Source of the DNA: Bdellovibrio sp. GT3
GTDB lineage: Bacteria > Bdellovibrionota > Bdellovibrionia > Bdellovibrionales > Bdellovibrionaceae
Direction of reading: 5' to 3'
DNA: 64,000 nucleotides
Assembly (NCBI RefSeq): GCF_037996765.1
Contig: NZ_JBBNAD010000005.1
Coordinates: forward strand, 1,148,001 to 1,212,000
Shown: in pieces, positions 34,697 through 43,170 of the stretch
How the letters are laid out: every line of letters starts with the position of its first letter
How positions within the stretch are numbered: the first letter of the stretch is position 1
Program-made: the position numbers and the translations under genes
The notes under the pieces: generated by a model
Told to the model about the DNA's origin: nothing
What the model saw: only the letters and a program-made list of their open reading frames with translations
Database searches by the model: none

Positions 34697-34936
34697 AGGT
34701 ACTCCTTGAAAAATTAAAACTTCAACAACGCCTTGTAATTCAAGAGGTGTGCCCTGGGTGTCTCATCTTGAAACCCCTGTAATTTCGATTTGGATGGCAG
34801 AATTTGCAGTGAACGTGCCGCTTTTGGGCACCTTGCGCCGCAAAATAGTAGGCAGGGACCCTTTTGAGTGGCAGCATTAAAGGATAGCTACTTCGACAAA
34901 TCGGAGTGTATGTCCATCTATCGAAAGGAGTCGATA

Positions 34937-35446
34937 ATGAAATACATGGGATGTTTGCTTTGTCTTCTATTGGCGCTTCCAGTGAGCGCGGCAATTCCAT
35001 CAAAAAAAGTGCAACAGGGTCCGAAGATTCTTTCAGGAAAAGGCGAGCTATTTGGCGGTTTGGCCGGCTCTGGCTTCACGCTGTTGGATGTTCGCAGAAC
35101 TGCGGATAAAAATAAAAAAGTCGAACGCGTGGTGTTTGATGTGGGCGACAAAAATGGTGCAAAGATGAAGGGCTGGCCGGGATATTTCCATGCAGAGCTT
35201 AAAAACAATCCGCAAAGATTGATCATTTCTTTCGCACAAATGCCGACGTCGTTGGTGAATGAAGTGGCTTTGAATTTCCGTTTGAAAAATTCTTTCGCTG
35301 TTAAGAAAACTGCGATGAGCATGGATCCGATGGACAGCTCTTTGAATCTGACGATGGATTTGAAACAAAACACGAAAGTGCGCGTTTATCAGGTCGCGGG
35401 TAAAAAGAATACCTCCAAAGTCGTTGTAGACTTAATGGCGGAGTAG
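34937..35446 (+). CDS. Secreted AMIN-like domain protein
   Basis: 169 residues from the ATG at 34937, fixed by AAGGAG six bases upstream and by the signal peptide (KYMGCLLCLLLALPVSA). A longer reading from 34868 would put that signal in the interior. The mature part is a beta-rich domain with 'PQRLIISFAQMP' and a closing strand pair 'TKVRVYQVAGKKNTSKVVVDLM'. This resembles the AMIN fold that targets cell-wall enzymes to peptidoglycan or secretins, a low-confidence fold guess. A barrel-like gene starts nine bases after its stop, so the two are co-expressed and may be partners at the outer membrane. Confidence 0.7.
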   Translation: MKYMGCLLCLLLALPVSAAIPSKKVQQGPKILSGKGELFGGLAGSGFTLLDVRRTADKNKKVERVVFDVGDKNGAKMKGWPGYFHAELKNNPQRLIISFAQMPTSLVNEVALNFRLKNSFAVKKTAMSMDPMDSSLNLTMDLKQNTKVRVYQVAGKKNTSKVVVDLMAE

Positions 35447-35455
35447 GTCTTTTTA

Positions 35456-36214
35456 GTGAATCGCTCGGTGAAGTCTGCAGTTCTTTTTTCTATCGTGACA
35501 CTTATGGCGGCCTCTGCGGAGGCGCGGGTGTTCGATATCAATCGTGATTCAATGGCTCCGTATTTTATTCTTTCCGGTGGATCCTCAGTCCTCGGTACGA
35601 ATGCTTATGCCAATGAAGCAACGGGAACTACGGTTTCCGGCGAATCCATATTAACCTATGGCGGGGAGTTTGGATTTTTACTTTCACGACCGCTTGTGAA
35701 TCTGGCGTTTGGAATTGGAATCATCAAGCCTGCATTGGTGGAGGGCTTTTCCGGTAGCAACACGGGTGGCACTCAGATGTTTACTGGTAACAGCGAAGTC
35801 CTGGGTTTTGCTCCCAGAATTACCCTGGAAGTAAATCTGCATGGTGACCAGGTGTCGCGTTCTTTTATTGCAGTGGGTATTGGGTACGCTGATGTGAAAT
35901 TGCAAAACTCGTACACGATGACAGCAGCAGGGGATGCGGCTTATCCAGGTGTAGCAACAACGATTGAATCCAAAGGTGCTGCCACTGAGTTGATGGCAGG
36001 GCTGGGGTACGAGGGCGTTTTGTCGGATTCCACCACCTACGTATTTCAGTTTGGTTATCGGCAGCTGCGAATTGATCAACTCAAATATTCGAAAGACTAC
36101 ACGACCTTCAACGGCCCGGTGAGTGCCGGCGGCACAGTGATGAATGGTGCGTCAAATCGCGAGTTGAATCTCTCCGGCGGTTTCCTATCTCTTGGATTTC
36201 GCTTCTATTTATAG
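35456..36214 (+). CDS. Small outer-membrane beta-barrel protein
   Basis: 252 residues, GTG start. The signal peptide (AVLFSIVTLMAASAEA) is cleaved near residue 23. Alternating strands follow ('YFILSGGSSVLGTNAYA', 'GEFGFLLSRPLVNLAFGIGI', 'FIAVGIGYADVKL', 'YVFQFGYRQLRID'), and the protein ends 'GGFLSLGFRFYL' with a terminal aromatic/hydrophobic pattern. This is typical of 8-10-stranded OmpA/OmpW-like barrels. No exact family is named. It is co-transcribed with the AMIN-like secreted gene just upstream. Confidence 0.78.
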   Translation: MNRSVKSAVLFSIVTLMAASAEARVFDINRDSMAPYFILSGGSSVLGTNAYANEATGTTVSGESILTYGGEFGFLLSRPLVNLAFGIGIIKPALVEGFSGSNTGGTQMFTGNSEVLGFAPRITLEVNLHGDQVSRSFIAVGIGYADVKLQNSYTMTAAGDAAYPGVATTIESKGAATELMAGLGYEGVLSDSTTYVFQFGYRQLRIDQLKYSKDYTTFNGPVSAGGTVMNGASNRELNLSGGFLSLGFRFYL

Positions 36215-36253
36215 AGTTCTTTTTACATTGCAAACTAATAAGACCCTTGTGCT

Positions 36254-36282
36254 TTGGCATCAATTATCGCCTGTGCTATAGC
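36254..36282 (+). promoter_or_regulatory. Sigma-70 promoter with extended -10
   Basis: TTGGCA (36254-36259), a 17-base spacer and TATAGC (36277-36282), with TGC directly before the -10, form an excellent promoter. The predicted start is near 36289, giving a 25-base leader with GGAG at 36302 before the ATG at 36314. This excludes the upstream ATG at 36254, which lies in the promoter itself. Confidence 0.7.
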
Positions 36283-36313
36283 CAACTCCCTAAATAGAAA
36301 CGGAGTTACAGCT

Positions 36314-37522
36314 ATGTTCATGAAATGGATTTTCTCTTTCTTGTCTCTAGGTCTTGTACTTGCTTCGCAACAGGCTTCCGCATTTATCGTCGCAACGGAG
36401 CCGGCTCGATTGAATCCCAACGTTGCCACGGATATTTACGTCGCTGGTTTTGGTGGTGATCAAGGCAATCAATTTACTCACTCCGCGGTTCTGGGTGCGC
36501 GTATTTCGCGCGATCGTTTTCCTGAAAGACAGCGCGTGATTATTGCTGCTGTTAATAACAGTGCCTCTTATGAGGGGAGTCTGTTGACCAGAGGCGGTTT
36601 AAGCCTTCGTCGTGCAGACAAGGATGGTTTGACGGGAGAGCGTTTAGTCGCGACCTTAAGCAGTCTTGGAGTTCGTGCAAGCTCTTTGCAGTTCTACGGA
36701 CACGCCAACACTTACAATGGCTTCCGTTTGCAAACAAAGTACAAACGCCTGGATCATGATGATGAATCCTTTGCGCAATTGGGACGTTTCATCAGAACAG
36801 ATGGTTTTGCGGTGATTCATTCCTGTAATTCTGCCTGGTTCCTGGCGCCGGCGGCTGCGAAACTTTGGAATCGCCCGGTATTTGGTTCCTTCGCGGGATC
36901 CAATTTTCAAAATCTGAAAAGCGATGGCAACTGGTACTACAATGATCCAGGGTTTTATCCGGCGAACTTAAGCTGGAAAAGCAGCACTTCACAGCTGACG
37001 AAAAATACTTTGAGCTGCGAGGATGGACGTTGCGTGCGTTTGAAGCCGGTTAACATTCCTTACCATGATTCTTTCGGCAGATTCAGCCGTGGTTTGGGCT
37101 TCTATAAAGTCTTTGCGCCGGATGCGACGCAGATTCCACGCGCGTTGGTTCATCTGACGATGCTTTACCCAACGAACACGGCGGCGACTCCTACTTCGTC
37201 TCGCACAGAGTTCGGCAAGGCCCTGGCGGATTGGATGTGTCCTTCTGATAGAACTCAGGCAAAATTCAAAGCCTGCCAAGCTGCGATCTTGAATGAAGAG
37301 TTCAGATCCAAGCCCCATATGAGTTTCTTTGAGGGAACTTCCATTGCTTGTAATAACGTCAGCTGCAATACGCGGGTGAAGTGTAAATCCATGAAGGTGA
37401 TCTTCTCGGTTCCATGCAAAACCTATGACGTGGCTTCGGGGCGTTCGACTGTGTTCAGTGATACGTTGAAGCAGGCGTTCCAAGGGTTTGATCAGATGCA
37501 AAGTGGGGCTGTTAAGTTTTAA
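36314..37522 (+). CDS. Secreted protein with a caspase-like His/Cys pair
   Basis: 402 residues from the ATG at 36314 (GGAG eight bases upstream). Signal peptide near residues 5-22 (FSFLSLGLVLASQQASA). The middle reads as alternating strands and helices: 'VIIAAVNN', then 'SLQFYGHANTYNGF' with His130, then 'GFAVIHSCNSAWFLAPAAAKLW' with Cys171 followed by 'PVFGSFAG'. A strand ending in GH, then a strand ending in SC about 40 residues later, is the catalytic dyad layout of clan CD peptidases (caspase, gingipain, CHAT, C80). A Cys-rich C-terminal domain of about 130 residues follows. No named family is matched, so the peptidase role is a structural inference. It has its own strong promoter. Confidence 0.7.
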   Translation: MFMKWIFSFLSLGLVLASQQASAFIVATEPARLNPNVATDIYVAGFGGDQGNQFTHSAVLGARISRDRFPERQRVIIAAVNNSASYEGSLLTRGGLSLRRADKDGLTGERLVATLSSLGVRASSLQFYGHANTYNGFRLQTKYKRLDHDDESFAQLGRFIRTDGFAVIHSCNSAWFLAPAAAKLWNRPVFGSFAGSNFQNLKSDGNWYYNDPGFYPANLSWKSSTSQLTKNTLSCEDGRCVRLKPVNIPYHDSFGRFSRGLGFYKVFAPDATQIPRALVHLTMLYPTNTAATPTSSRTEFGKALADWMCPSDRTQAKFKACQAAILNEEFRSKPHMSFFEGTSIACNNVSCNTRVKCKSMKVIFSVPCKTYDVASGRSTVFSDTLKQAFQGFDQMQSGAVKF

Positions 37523-37541
37523 GGCGAGGTTACTTTAGGTT

Positions 37542-37560
37542 AGATGAAATAAATTCATCT
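37542..37560 (+). promoter_or_regulatory. Stem-loop after the caspase-like gene
   Basis: AGATGAA pairs with TTCATCT around ATAAA, 20 bases after the stop. There is no T tract; it is a weak terminator or a 3'-end stabiliser. Confidence 0.35.
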
Positions 37561-37638
37561 GGATCTGGATTAATTGTGAGGGCAAGCGGCTTGGGTTAAG
37601 AAACCCCTCTTTAGTTAAATTAAATAACAGAGGTTCTT

Positions 37639-37971
37639 ATGCTTAAATTTGCGGTTCTTACGTTAGTCACAGTTTCTTCATTAAATGCAATGGCTCTTGA
37701 TCATAAAGACGCTTCTGGTGCAGTTCTGGCTGCGACAACTATGGCTCCTGTTTGGACTGTTGTTGGACCATTTATGACAACAAAAAACGCGATGTCACCA
37801 GAGCAGTACAAAGTTCTTGTGGCAGCAAAAGATGATGCTGCGATTTTTGTTGGTACTGACGGTGAAGTTCGCACTGTGAGATTGCAGCGCGCATTGGAAG
37901 TAGTTCGCAAAGCAGATCCTAGAGCGGTTGCTTCTGATTTGGAAATTGCGGAAGCACTTTTGGCTCTGTAG
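37639..37971 (+). CDS. Small secreted protein resembling DUF2388
   Basis: 110 residues. The signal peptide (KFAVLTLVTVSSLNAMA) is cleaved near residue 19. The mature part has 'YKVLVAAKDDAAIFVGTDGEVRTVRL' followed by 'ALEVVRK' and a C-terminal 'ASDLEIAEALLAL'. This order (AA-x-DDAA-x-FV-x-x-DG-x-x-R, then an amphipathic helix and a closing helix) resembles the DUF2388 family of small secreted Pseudomonas proteins, from memory of that pattern. No function is known for the family. AGAGG ribosome site. A strong terminator follows and it appears to be a single-gene unit. Confidence 0.7.
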   Translation: MLKFAVLTLVTVSSLNAMALDHKDASGAVLAATTMAPVWTVVGPFMTTKNAMSPEQYKVLVAAKDDAAIFVGTDGEVRTVRLQRALEVVRKADPRAVASDLEIAEALLAL

Positions 37972-37995
37972 ATTTTGTCTTATAATTTAAAATAC

Positions 37996-38026
37996 GAAAA
38001 AGCCCGGTTTGTGCCGGGCTTTTTTT
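37996..38026. terminator. Bidirectional Rho-independent terminator
   Basis: AAAAGCCCGG pairs with CCGGGCTTTT around a TTTGTG loop, with A and T tracts on both sides. It serves the convergent DUF2388-like gene (plus) and the acyl-CoA synthetase gene (minus), whose stop lies at its edge. Confidence 0.92.
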
Positions 38027-39809
38027 ATGCATACATCTTTTCAATTTCAGTACTGAACTTCTGATCCAGCTTCTTGCGTTTTAGCTTCATCGAAGGGGTC
38101 AGTTCGCCGTTTTCGACTGTCAGCTCAATCGGCATGATCACATGCTTTTTGATGCTTTCAAAGCTGGCCAAGCTACTGTTAGCTTCAGCCACCGCATTGC
38201 GAATCAACTCGTCAACAAATGCGCTTTTGCTTAAGTCATTCCAGTCCGTGAACTTGATGCCTTTTTCTTTGGCCAAGGTCGTGACAGTTGCCTGATCCGG
38301 GAAGATCAAGGCCACGATATATTTCTTTTGATCACCATGAATAAGTGCATGGGAAATATAAGGGGAGAGTACCAGCAGGGATTCCAGGCGTTGCGGTGCC
38401 ACGTATTTGCCGCCGGCGGTTTTGATCAGATCCTTTTTGCGATCTGTTATGCGCAGATCACCGCTTTGAGTGATTTCGCCGATGTCGCCGGTATGGAACC
38501 AGCCATCAGTGAAGGCCGCATCAGTAGCTTCGGTATTTTGATAGTACTCTCTCATCACTTTTGCCGATTTAACCAGGATCTCTCCGTCTGCGGCGATCTT
38601 TAGTTCCACGTCGCCAATGGGGCGGCCCACGCTGCCAAAACGATAGTTGAAGGGAGTGTTCACGGTGATTGCTGCCGTTGTTTCTGTCAGACCGTAGCCT
38701 TCCAGAATCAAAATGCCTGCAGAGTGAAAGAACATCGCAATTTCTTTGGAGATCGGTGCGCCGCCACTGATGGCGAAACGCAGACGGCCACCGAAGGCTT
38801 CGGTGATTTTTCCAAGGACTAATTTTTTTGCCAGTTCGTACTTCGCAAGCAAACCCACAGGAAGTATTTGACCGGAAAGTTTGTACTCGCCAACTTCGCG
38901 TCCCACGTCCACGGCCCAATTGAAAAGTTTCATCTTCAATGGCTTGGTTTGAACCTGAGCAAGAATGGCACTATGGATTTTTTCAAAAATTCTGGGAACT
39001 GAAACCAGGATTGTCGGACGGATGTCAGCCAGATTGGCGCGAACCTTCTCAAGGCTTTCTGCATAGGCCATGGTAAAGCCAATGTACAGGTGTCCCCAAT
39101 GCTCAATGCGACCTAAAATGTGCGCATAAGGCAGGAAGGACAGGGAAGTGTCGTTAGGGGAAGCTCCCGCAAACGGGAAGGCTTCGCTGACTTCGCTGTA
39201 GGCTTGCAGGTGAGTCAGCACCACACCTTTTGGCAAACCAGTGGTGCCAGAGGTGTACAGGATTGTTGCCATGTCATCGGCTTTAATCGTGGAGCAAAGA
39301 TCCTTGTAGCAAGTTGGATTCGCTTCCAGATAACCGGCGCCGATTTTGTGCATTTGATTCCAATGCAGATTTTCACCGGGCGTGTGTGATGTATCCATGA
39401 GGATGATTTTTTCAACATGCGGGCATTTCGCACGGATCGACTCAAAAGTTTTAAGAGGACCACGGCTTTCGCAAATTAGAAATCTGGCCTTGGAGTTGTT
39501 CAGAATATACTCGACGTCTTCAGCGATGTTGTTCTGATAGATCGGGACGGTGATCGCCTTGATACCAAAAATAGCGTAGTCAGATACAGACCATTCGTAT
39601 CGAGTGTTGGCCATGATCGCAACGCGGTCACCAGGTTTGATGCCCAATGAAAGCAGGGCAGCGCCAAGGGTTTCGATGTCTTGATAGTATTCTTTCCAGG
39701 ATTTTTGTTCCCACTTTTTGCCGGTGTTGAATTTAACAGCCACGGCTTGGGGATCGCGTGACGTCATTGTCAAAATAGAATGACCTAAGGTCAGAGAATT
39801 CGTCTTCAT
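38025..39809 (-). CDS. Long-chain acyl-CoA synthetase (AMP-forming)
   Basis: 594 residues of the ANL superfamily, FAA1/COG1022-like branch. The P-loop-like AMP motif is ILYTSGTTGLPKGVVLTH; 'EGYGLTETTAAITVN' is the A5 motif; 'GWFHTGDIGEI' and 'DRKKDLIKTAGGKYVAPQ' form the hinge region. It activates fatty acids to acyl-CoA for oxidation or reuse in lipids at the inner face of the membrane. For a predator that takes up prey lipids this is a plausible route, but that is context inference. The kinase gene lies 51 bases upstream on the same strand, and the two may share a transcript. Confidence 0.94.
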   Translation of the reverse strand: MKTNSLTLGHSILTMTSRDPQAVAVKFNTGKKWEQKSWKEYYQDIETLGAALLSLGIKPGDRVAIMANTRYEWSVSDYAIFGIKAITVPIYQNNIAEDVEYILNNSKARFLICESRGPLKTFESIRAKCPHVEKIILMDTSHTPGENLHWNQMHKIGAGYLEANPTCYKDLCSTIKADDMATILYTSGTTGLPKGVVLTHLQAYSEVSEAFPFAGASPNDTSLSFLPYAHILGRIEHWGHLYIGFTMAYAESLEKVRANLADIRPTILVSVPRIFEKIHSAILAQVQTKPLKMKLFNWAVDVGREVGEYKLSGQILPVGLLAKYELAKKLVLGKITEAFGGRLRFAISGGAPISKEIAMFFHSAGILILEGYGLTETTAAITVNTPFNYRFGSVGRPIGDVELKIAADGEILVKSAKVMREYYQNTEATDAAFTDGWFHTGDIGEITQSGDLRITDRKKDLIKTAGGKYVAPQRLESLLVLSPYISHALIHGDQKKYIVALIFPDQATVTTLAKEKGIKFTDWNDLSKSAFVDELIRNAVAEANSSLASFESIKKHVIMPIELTVENGELTPSMKLKRKKLDQKFSTEIEKMYA

Positions 39810-39860
39810 GATGAAATGCTCCTAGTTGCTTGTCTCTCTGGCAAAGTCTTAAAGAGTGTA

Positions 39861-41783
39861 TTACTTCAAATACAGTTCAATCGTCTGTTTTTGATTGGCT
39901 GGGATGGTCACAGTTCTTTCAGCTGAAAGTCCGGTCACCTTATTGTAAGCCTGAATCTTAACTCCGACCTCTGCTTGAATCGTATAGCCCTCGTGTTGAG
40001 AACGTATTGCCACCGGAACTCCGGCAATTCTTAATTCAGAATTTGCGCCGCCGTTCACAATGTTGATGAAAACAGATGCCACTCTTGGAAGAACTTGTAA
40101 AGAGCCAGTAAATGAATACGCCTCATAAGTGGGTGTGACAGTTGTCACCAGATCCGTATAGCCCTCTTTAACCAGACGCAAACTGAATGGCGTGTTCGCC
40201 TTTCTTTGCATGCTGTACGGAGTGAACTCGCCCGTATCGACACCATCAATCACGATACGTGCCTTGGCAGGCGTACTGTAGATTGAAACAGTGTAGTTCG
40301 GAGCTGTCGTTGACATATCTGTAGTTTGCGGAACTTCCGGAGCTGTTTGCGCCACGGGTTGTGGGGGAGCAACAGGAGTGTGCTTAGGAGCCATGCCCAG
40401 TTGCTCGACTGCAGGTTTGTCACCAGAGAAATTTTTAAGTCCATAGACCACGCACACACCACCGACGATGGCGATCGCGCCACGCAGAACCCAAGTCATC
40501 GCATTGGATGACTTTTTATATGGAATACCAGCAGCTGTGCCCGAGATGCCATTAGGTCCACGAGTCACTCCACCAGTACGGGTTTGCGTGTTGGTGTGAG
40601 TATTGGTGACCGTGTGATTGCCAAAGTTTTTTGGTTTTGGCGGCGTTTTTAAGTCTTTCAAATCCACGCGAATATCAGTGGACGTGTCGATATCCAAATT
40701 ACCGGATTCATCCGTGGCTGACATTGTCGGAGGAGTCGGTACGCTTTGTGGTGGAATGCGTGTGTCAGTTTGCGTAACAACCGTTTTGTCTTCTGTCGGT
40801 TGAGTCGCCTGAATTTTTGCAAATTCCACTTGTTTGCGACGTTGCTCAAGGAATGCCGCCGAGAAAGCATTTTTCATGAACACCGAGAAGTCCTGAGGAG
40901 AGAACTCCGGATACTGAGTATTCAGGAATCTGTTCATATCACGGTGGAAAGCGGCCGCCGTTTGATAACGAAGGCTGCGATCTTTTGCCAATGCTTTGTT
41001 GACGATTCTTTCCAGTTCCGGAGGGACGGAAGGATTGATTTTACGAATACTTGGAATTTGGCACTCGCGGATTTTGCGCAAGATCGCCGCTTCACTGTTT
41101 GAAGTGAACAGACGGTCATTGGCCAAAAGCTCCCACAATACGATACCCATCGAGAAAATGTCAGTGCGAGGATCAATGTTTTGACCATCAGCCTGCTCTG
41201 GGCTCATGTAGCCGTATTTACCTTTTAGAGTTCCAGCTTTTGTCGCCTCAAGCTGGGTTTCTGCTTTAGCGATACCGAAGTCGATGATTTTAACTTCGCC
41301 TTCGAAGCTGACCATGATGTTTTGTGGACTCATATCGCGGTGAACGATATTTAGCGGTTTGCCAGTCGTGCCATCGATGCAACGGTGCGCGTGGTCCAAA
41401 CCTGCAGCCACTTCTTTCATCATGTATACGATTTGTTCGATCGTGAAGGACGTAGTTGTTTTCTTAAGCTCGTTCAGGATTTGGCGAAGGTTGCGACCTT
41501 CCACAAATTCCATAACCAGGAAGAATTGACTCTTTTCGACACCGAAGTCATAAATTGATACAACGTTACCGTGGTTCAGGTTGACGGCGATTTTCGCCTC
41601 TTCCTTGAACATCTCAATGAATTCCTGGTGATCTGAGTACTGAGGAAGAATACGTTTGATTGCAACAAACTTATTAACACCTACAGCGCCTGTAGACTTG
41701 GAAAGATACACTTCGGCCATACCGCCGGCCGCGACTCTCTCCAATAGAATGTATTTACCGAATTGTTCTACAGCTTGAGACAT
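39861..41783 (-). CDS. Membrane Ser/Thr protein kinase with a PEGA-like tail
   Basis: 640 residues. The N-terminal eukaryote-type kinase domain (about 10-280) has 'AAGGMAEVYL', the lysine in 'VAIKRI', the catalytic loop 'IVHRDMSPQNIM', the 'IIDFGIAK' metal motif and 'YGYMSPEQADG'. All are intact, so it should be active. A Thr/Pro-rich cytoplasmic linker leads to one transmembrane helix (about 430-452, 'VLRGAIAIVGGVCVVYGL'). The periplasmic part contains a PEGA-type segment ('VSIYSTPAKARIVIDGVDTG') often found in envelope-bound proteins. It may sense an envelope or prey signal and phosphorylate cytoplasmic targets. It is divergent from coaE. Confidence 0.93.
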   Translation of the reverse strand: MSQAVEQFGKYILLERVAAGGMAEVYLSKSTGAVGVNKFVAIKRILPQYSDHQEFIEMFKEEAKIAVNLNHGNVVSIYDFGVEKSQFFLVMEFVEGRNLRQILNELKKTTTSFTIEQIVYMMKEVAAGLDHAHRCIDGTTGKPLNIVHRDMSPQNIMVSFEGEVKIIDFGIAKAETQLEATKAGTLKGKYGYMSPEQADGQNIDPRTDIFSMGIVLWELLANDRLFTSNSEAAILRKIRECQIPSIRKINPSVPPELERIVNKALAKDRSLRYQTAAAFHRDMNRFLNTQYPEFSPQDFSVFMKNAFSAAFLEQRRKQVEFAKIQATQPTEDKTVVTQTDTRIPPQSVPTPPTMSATDESGNLDIDTSTDIRVDLKDLKTPPKPKNFGNHTVTNTHTNTQTRTGGVTRGPNGISGTAAGIPYKKSSNAMTWVLRGAIAIVGGVCVVYGLKNFSGDKPAVEQLGMAPKHTPVAPPQPVAQTAPEVPQTTDMSTTAPNYTVSIYSTPAKARIVIDGVDTGEFTPYSMQRKANTPFSLRLVKEGYTDLVTTVTPTYEAYSFTGSLQVLPRVASVFINIVNGGANSELRIAGVPVAIRSQHEGYTIQAEVGVKIQAYNKVTGLSAERTVTIPANQKQTIELYLK

Positions 41784-41848
41784 GAAATCATGTTCCCCTT
41801 TGATGGGACTATCGGTAAAATGGAAAGGCAGCTTAAGGAGAATTGACT

Positions 41849-42442
41849 ATGAAATGGATAGGACTGACCGGAGGTATAGCTTGTGGCAAGAGCACAGTCA
41901 GTCGTATGTTGCGCGATCGTGGCTATAACGTCCTTGATGCTGATGAGGTTGCCCGAGAAGTCGTGCGCCCTGGTACAGCTGGACTAAAGGCGGTGGCCGA
42001 GGAATTCGGTGATGTGCTGCTGCCAGACGGAAGTCTGGATCGTCGAAAGCTGGGACAAATGGTTTTTGGTAACCCGGACCGGCTTCATGTTCTGGAATCC
42101 ATCACGCACCCATTGATTCGTAAAGAGATTGCCCGCCGTCGCCAGGTGTTTGCGGATATGAATCTGCCTCTGGTGATTTATGATATTCCCTTATTATTTG
42201 AAACTCATGCGCAGGAGCAGTTCGATCAGATCGTTGTGGTTTCCTGCACCAAGAACCAACAAAAAGAACGACTGATGAGACGCAACCAACTGACCGAATC
42301 CGAAATCGACATGCGCATAGCCTCGCAAATTCCCGTGGCCAGCAAAGAATCCGAAGCCGATTTCGTCTTACAAAACAACCGCGACGAGCAACACCTGCTC
42401 AAAGAAGTCGACCGTTTGGATGCGTGGTTGAAAACGCTGTAA
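41849..42442 (+). CDS. coaE: Dephospho-CoA kinase
   Basis: 197 residues from the ATG at 41849 with AAGGAG eight bases upstream; a TTG at 41843 is too close to that site. The P-loop is GLTGGIACGKSTVSRML, followed by 'LDADEVAREVVRPG', 'ITHPLIRKEI' and 'YDIPLLFE', all typical of CoaE, which phosphorylates dephospho-CoA in the last step of coenzyme A synthesis. A cytoplasmic housekeeping enzyme of normal length. A hairpin follows directly on the stop. Downstream lies a toxin-antitoxin cassette in the opposite orientation. Confidence 0.96.
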   Translation: MKWIGLTGGIACGKSTVSRMLRDRGYNVLDADEVAREVVRPGTAGLKAVAEEFGDVLLPDGSLDRRKLGQMVFGNPDRLHVLESITHPLIRKEIARRRQVFADMNLPLVIYDIPLLFETHAQEQFDQIVVVSCTKNQQKERLMRRNQLTESEIDMRIASQIPVASKESEADFVLQNNRDEQHLLKEVDRLDAWLKTL

Positions 42443-42467
42443 ACAAGCAAACCCAAATTGCTTGTTT
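42441..42467 (+). terminator. Terminator-like hairpin after coaE
   Basis: AAACAAGCAA pairs with TTGCTTGTTT around the loop ACCCAAA, overlapping the stop codon. The T content of the 3' arm makes it a plausible intrinsic terminator. Confidence 0.6.
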
Positions 42468-42480
42468 GCAAGATCCACTT

Positions 42481-42506
42481 CCGAATCGGATGCGGCGATA
42501 GGTCAT
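42481..42506 (+). repeat. Left copy of a 26-nt repeat flanking the toxin-antitoxin cassette
   Basis: Pattern CCG-aat-CGG-a-TGCGGCGATA-g-GTCAT. It matches the copy at 43347-43372 at 22 of 26 positions in the same orientation. The CCG/CGG arms form a tiny hairpin in both copies and the differences lie mostly in its loop. It ends eight bases before the antitoxin stop codon. Confidence 0.8.
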
Positions 42507-42514
42507 AGTAGGTA

Positions 42515-42865
42515 TCAAGCGACTTTTATTTTTACTTCGGGGCGAATTCTGCAGAGTAGCTCCAGAAGTTTGTCGATGGTGAATCGATCGTGGTTGTAGT
42601 TAAGGATTTCACTCACGCGTGAATCTGTCACACCGAGCCGCTGGGCCAACTCTCTCTGGCTAATATCTTCATGCCTGCGGTACTTAATAAATTGCGCGCA
42701 CAATTCGTGCTTTGTTCTTTCAACAGGACCAGCGTTAGAGGGAAGAGTCTTTGATGCGGGCTTTTTATCCAGCTTCTTATCGATCTCTTTCCATTGGTCT
42801 TCAGAAGGCCAATTTGGAGGAGGCGTCTTGCTGATTTTGTAAGGACTTTTAGTCACTTTCTTCAT
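42515..42865 (-). CDS. XRE-family antitoxin (HTH_37/HigA-like)
   Basis: 116 residues. The N-terminal 50 residues are Lys/Pro-rich and probably the flexible toxin-binding part. The C-terminal half is a helix-turn-helix: 'DISQRELAQRLGVTDSRVSEIL', followed by 'FTIDKLLELLCRI' and a beta tail 'VKIKV'. This layout matches the HTH_37 type of XRE antitoxins. It would neutralise the toxin encoded just upstream and repress the pair by binding the palindrome at the toxin start. The start overlaps the toxin stop by four bases, and the toxin-first order is as in higBA modules. Confidence 0.85.
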   Translation of the reverse strand: MKKVTKSPYKISKTPPPNWPSEDQWKEIDKKLDKKPASKTLPSNAGPVERTKHELCAQFIKYRRHEDISQRELAQRLGVTDSRVSEILNYNHDRFTIDKLLELLCRIRPEVKIKVA

Positions 42866-43170
42866 TTCGATCTCCTGTAAGCATTTCGAATTCCAAGGTA
42901 ACTCTCATCAGATGGGATCACTAAAATGAGCCGATACGGTTTTCGATTGTGTTCTACATCAACTTCGAAGCAGCGAAACCCATTAGATTCCGCTGCAGGT
43001 TCGAGCTCGTGATTGTTGAGATAAGAAAGTAGTTTCAAAATCAGCTCATCTGTAATGGATTTGCTATGCTTGGCCTCGTAATGAGGGTCTATCCAAACCT
43101 CGGAAAAAGGCAATTCGTTTAGAACCAAATCTAATTCATAAACGCGAAACACTTGATACCACCATAACAC
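42862..43170 (-). CDS. Putative type II toxin partnered with the XRE antitoxin
   Basis: 102 residues from a GTG at 43170; a second in-frame GTG at 43152 is possible, and an ATG at 43165 is out of frame. The protein has helices with a Lys/Ser-rich turn ('HYEAKHSKSITDELILKLLSYL') and a closing beta sheet 'FRCFEVDVEHNRKPYRLILVIP' ending 'YLGIRNAYRRSK'. A basic C-terminus after a beta sheet fits a RelE/HigB- or BrnT-like ribonuclease fold, but no catalytic residues can be assigned. The toxin role rests mainly on position: toxin-sized, overlapping an XRE gene by four bases, with an operator at its start. A 22-bp palindrome ends one base before the start codon. Confidence 0.7.
   Translation of the reverse strand: MLWWYQVFRVYELDLVLNELPFSEVWIDPHYEAKHSKSITDELILKLLSYLNNHELEPAAESNGFRCFEVDVEHNRKPYRLILVIPSDESYLGIRNAYRRSK

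Noticed and set aside
34868-34936. Earlier start of the AMIN-like gene at 34868
   Set aside because: The added residues are polar and would precede the signal peptide; AAGGAG lies just upstream of the ATG at 34937.
36254-36313. Earlier start of the caspase-like gene at 36254
   Set aside because: This stretch contains a clear -35/-10 promoter, and the signal peptide would be buried; the ATG at 36314 has a good ribosome site.
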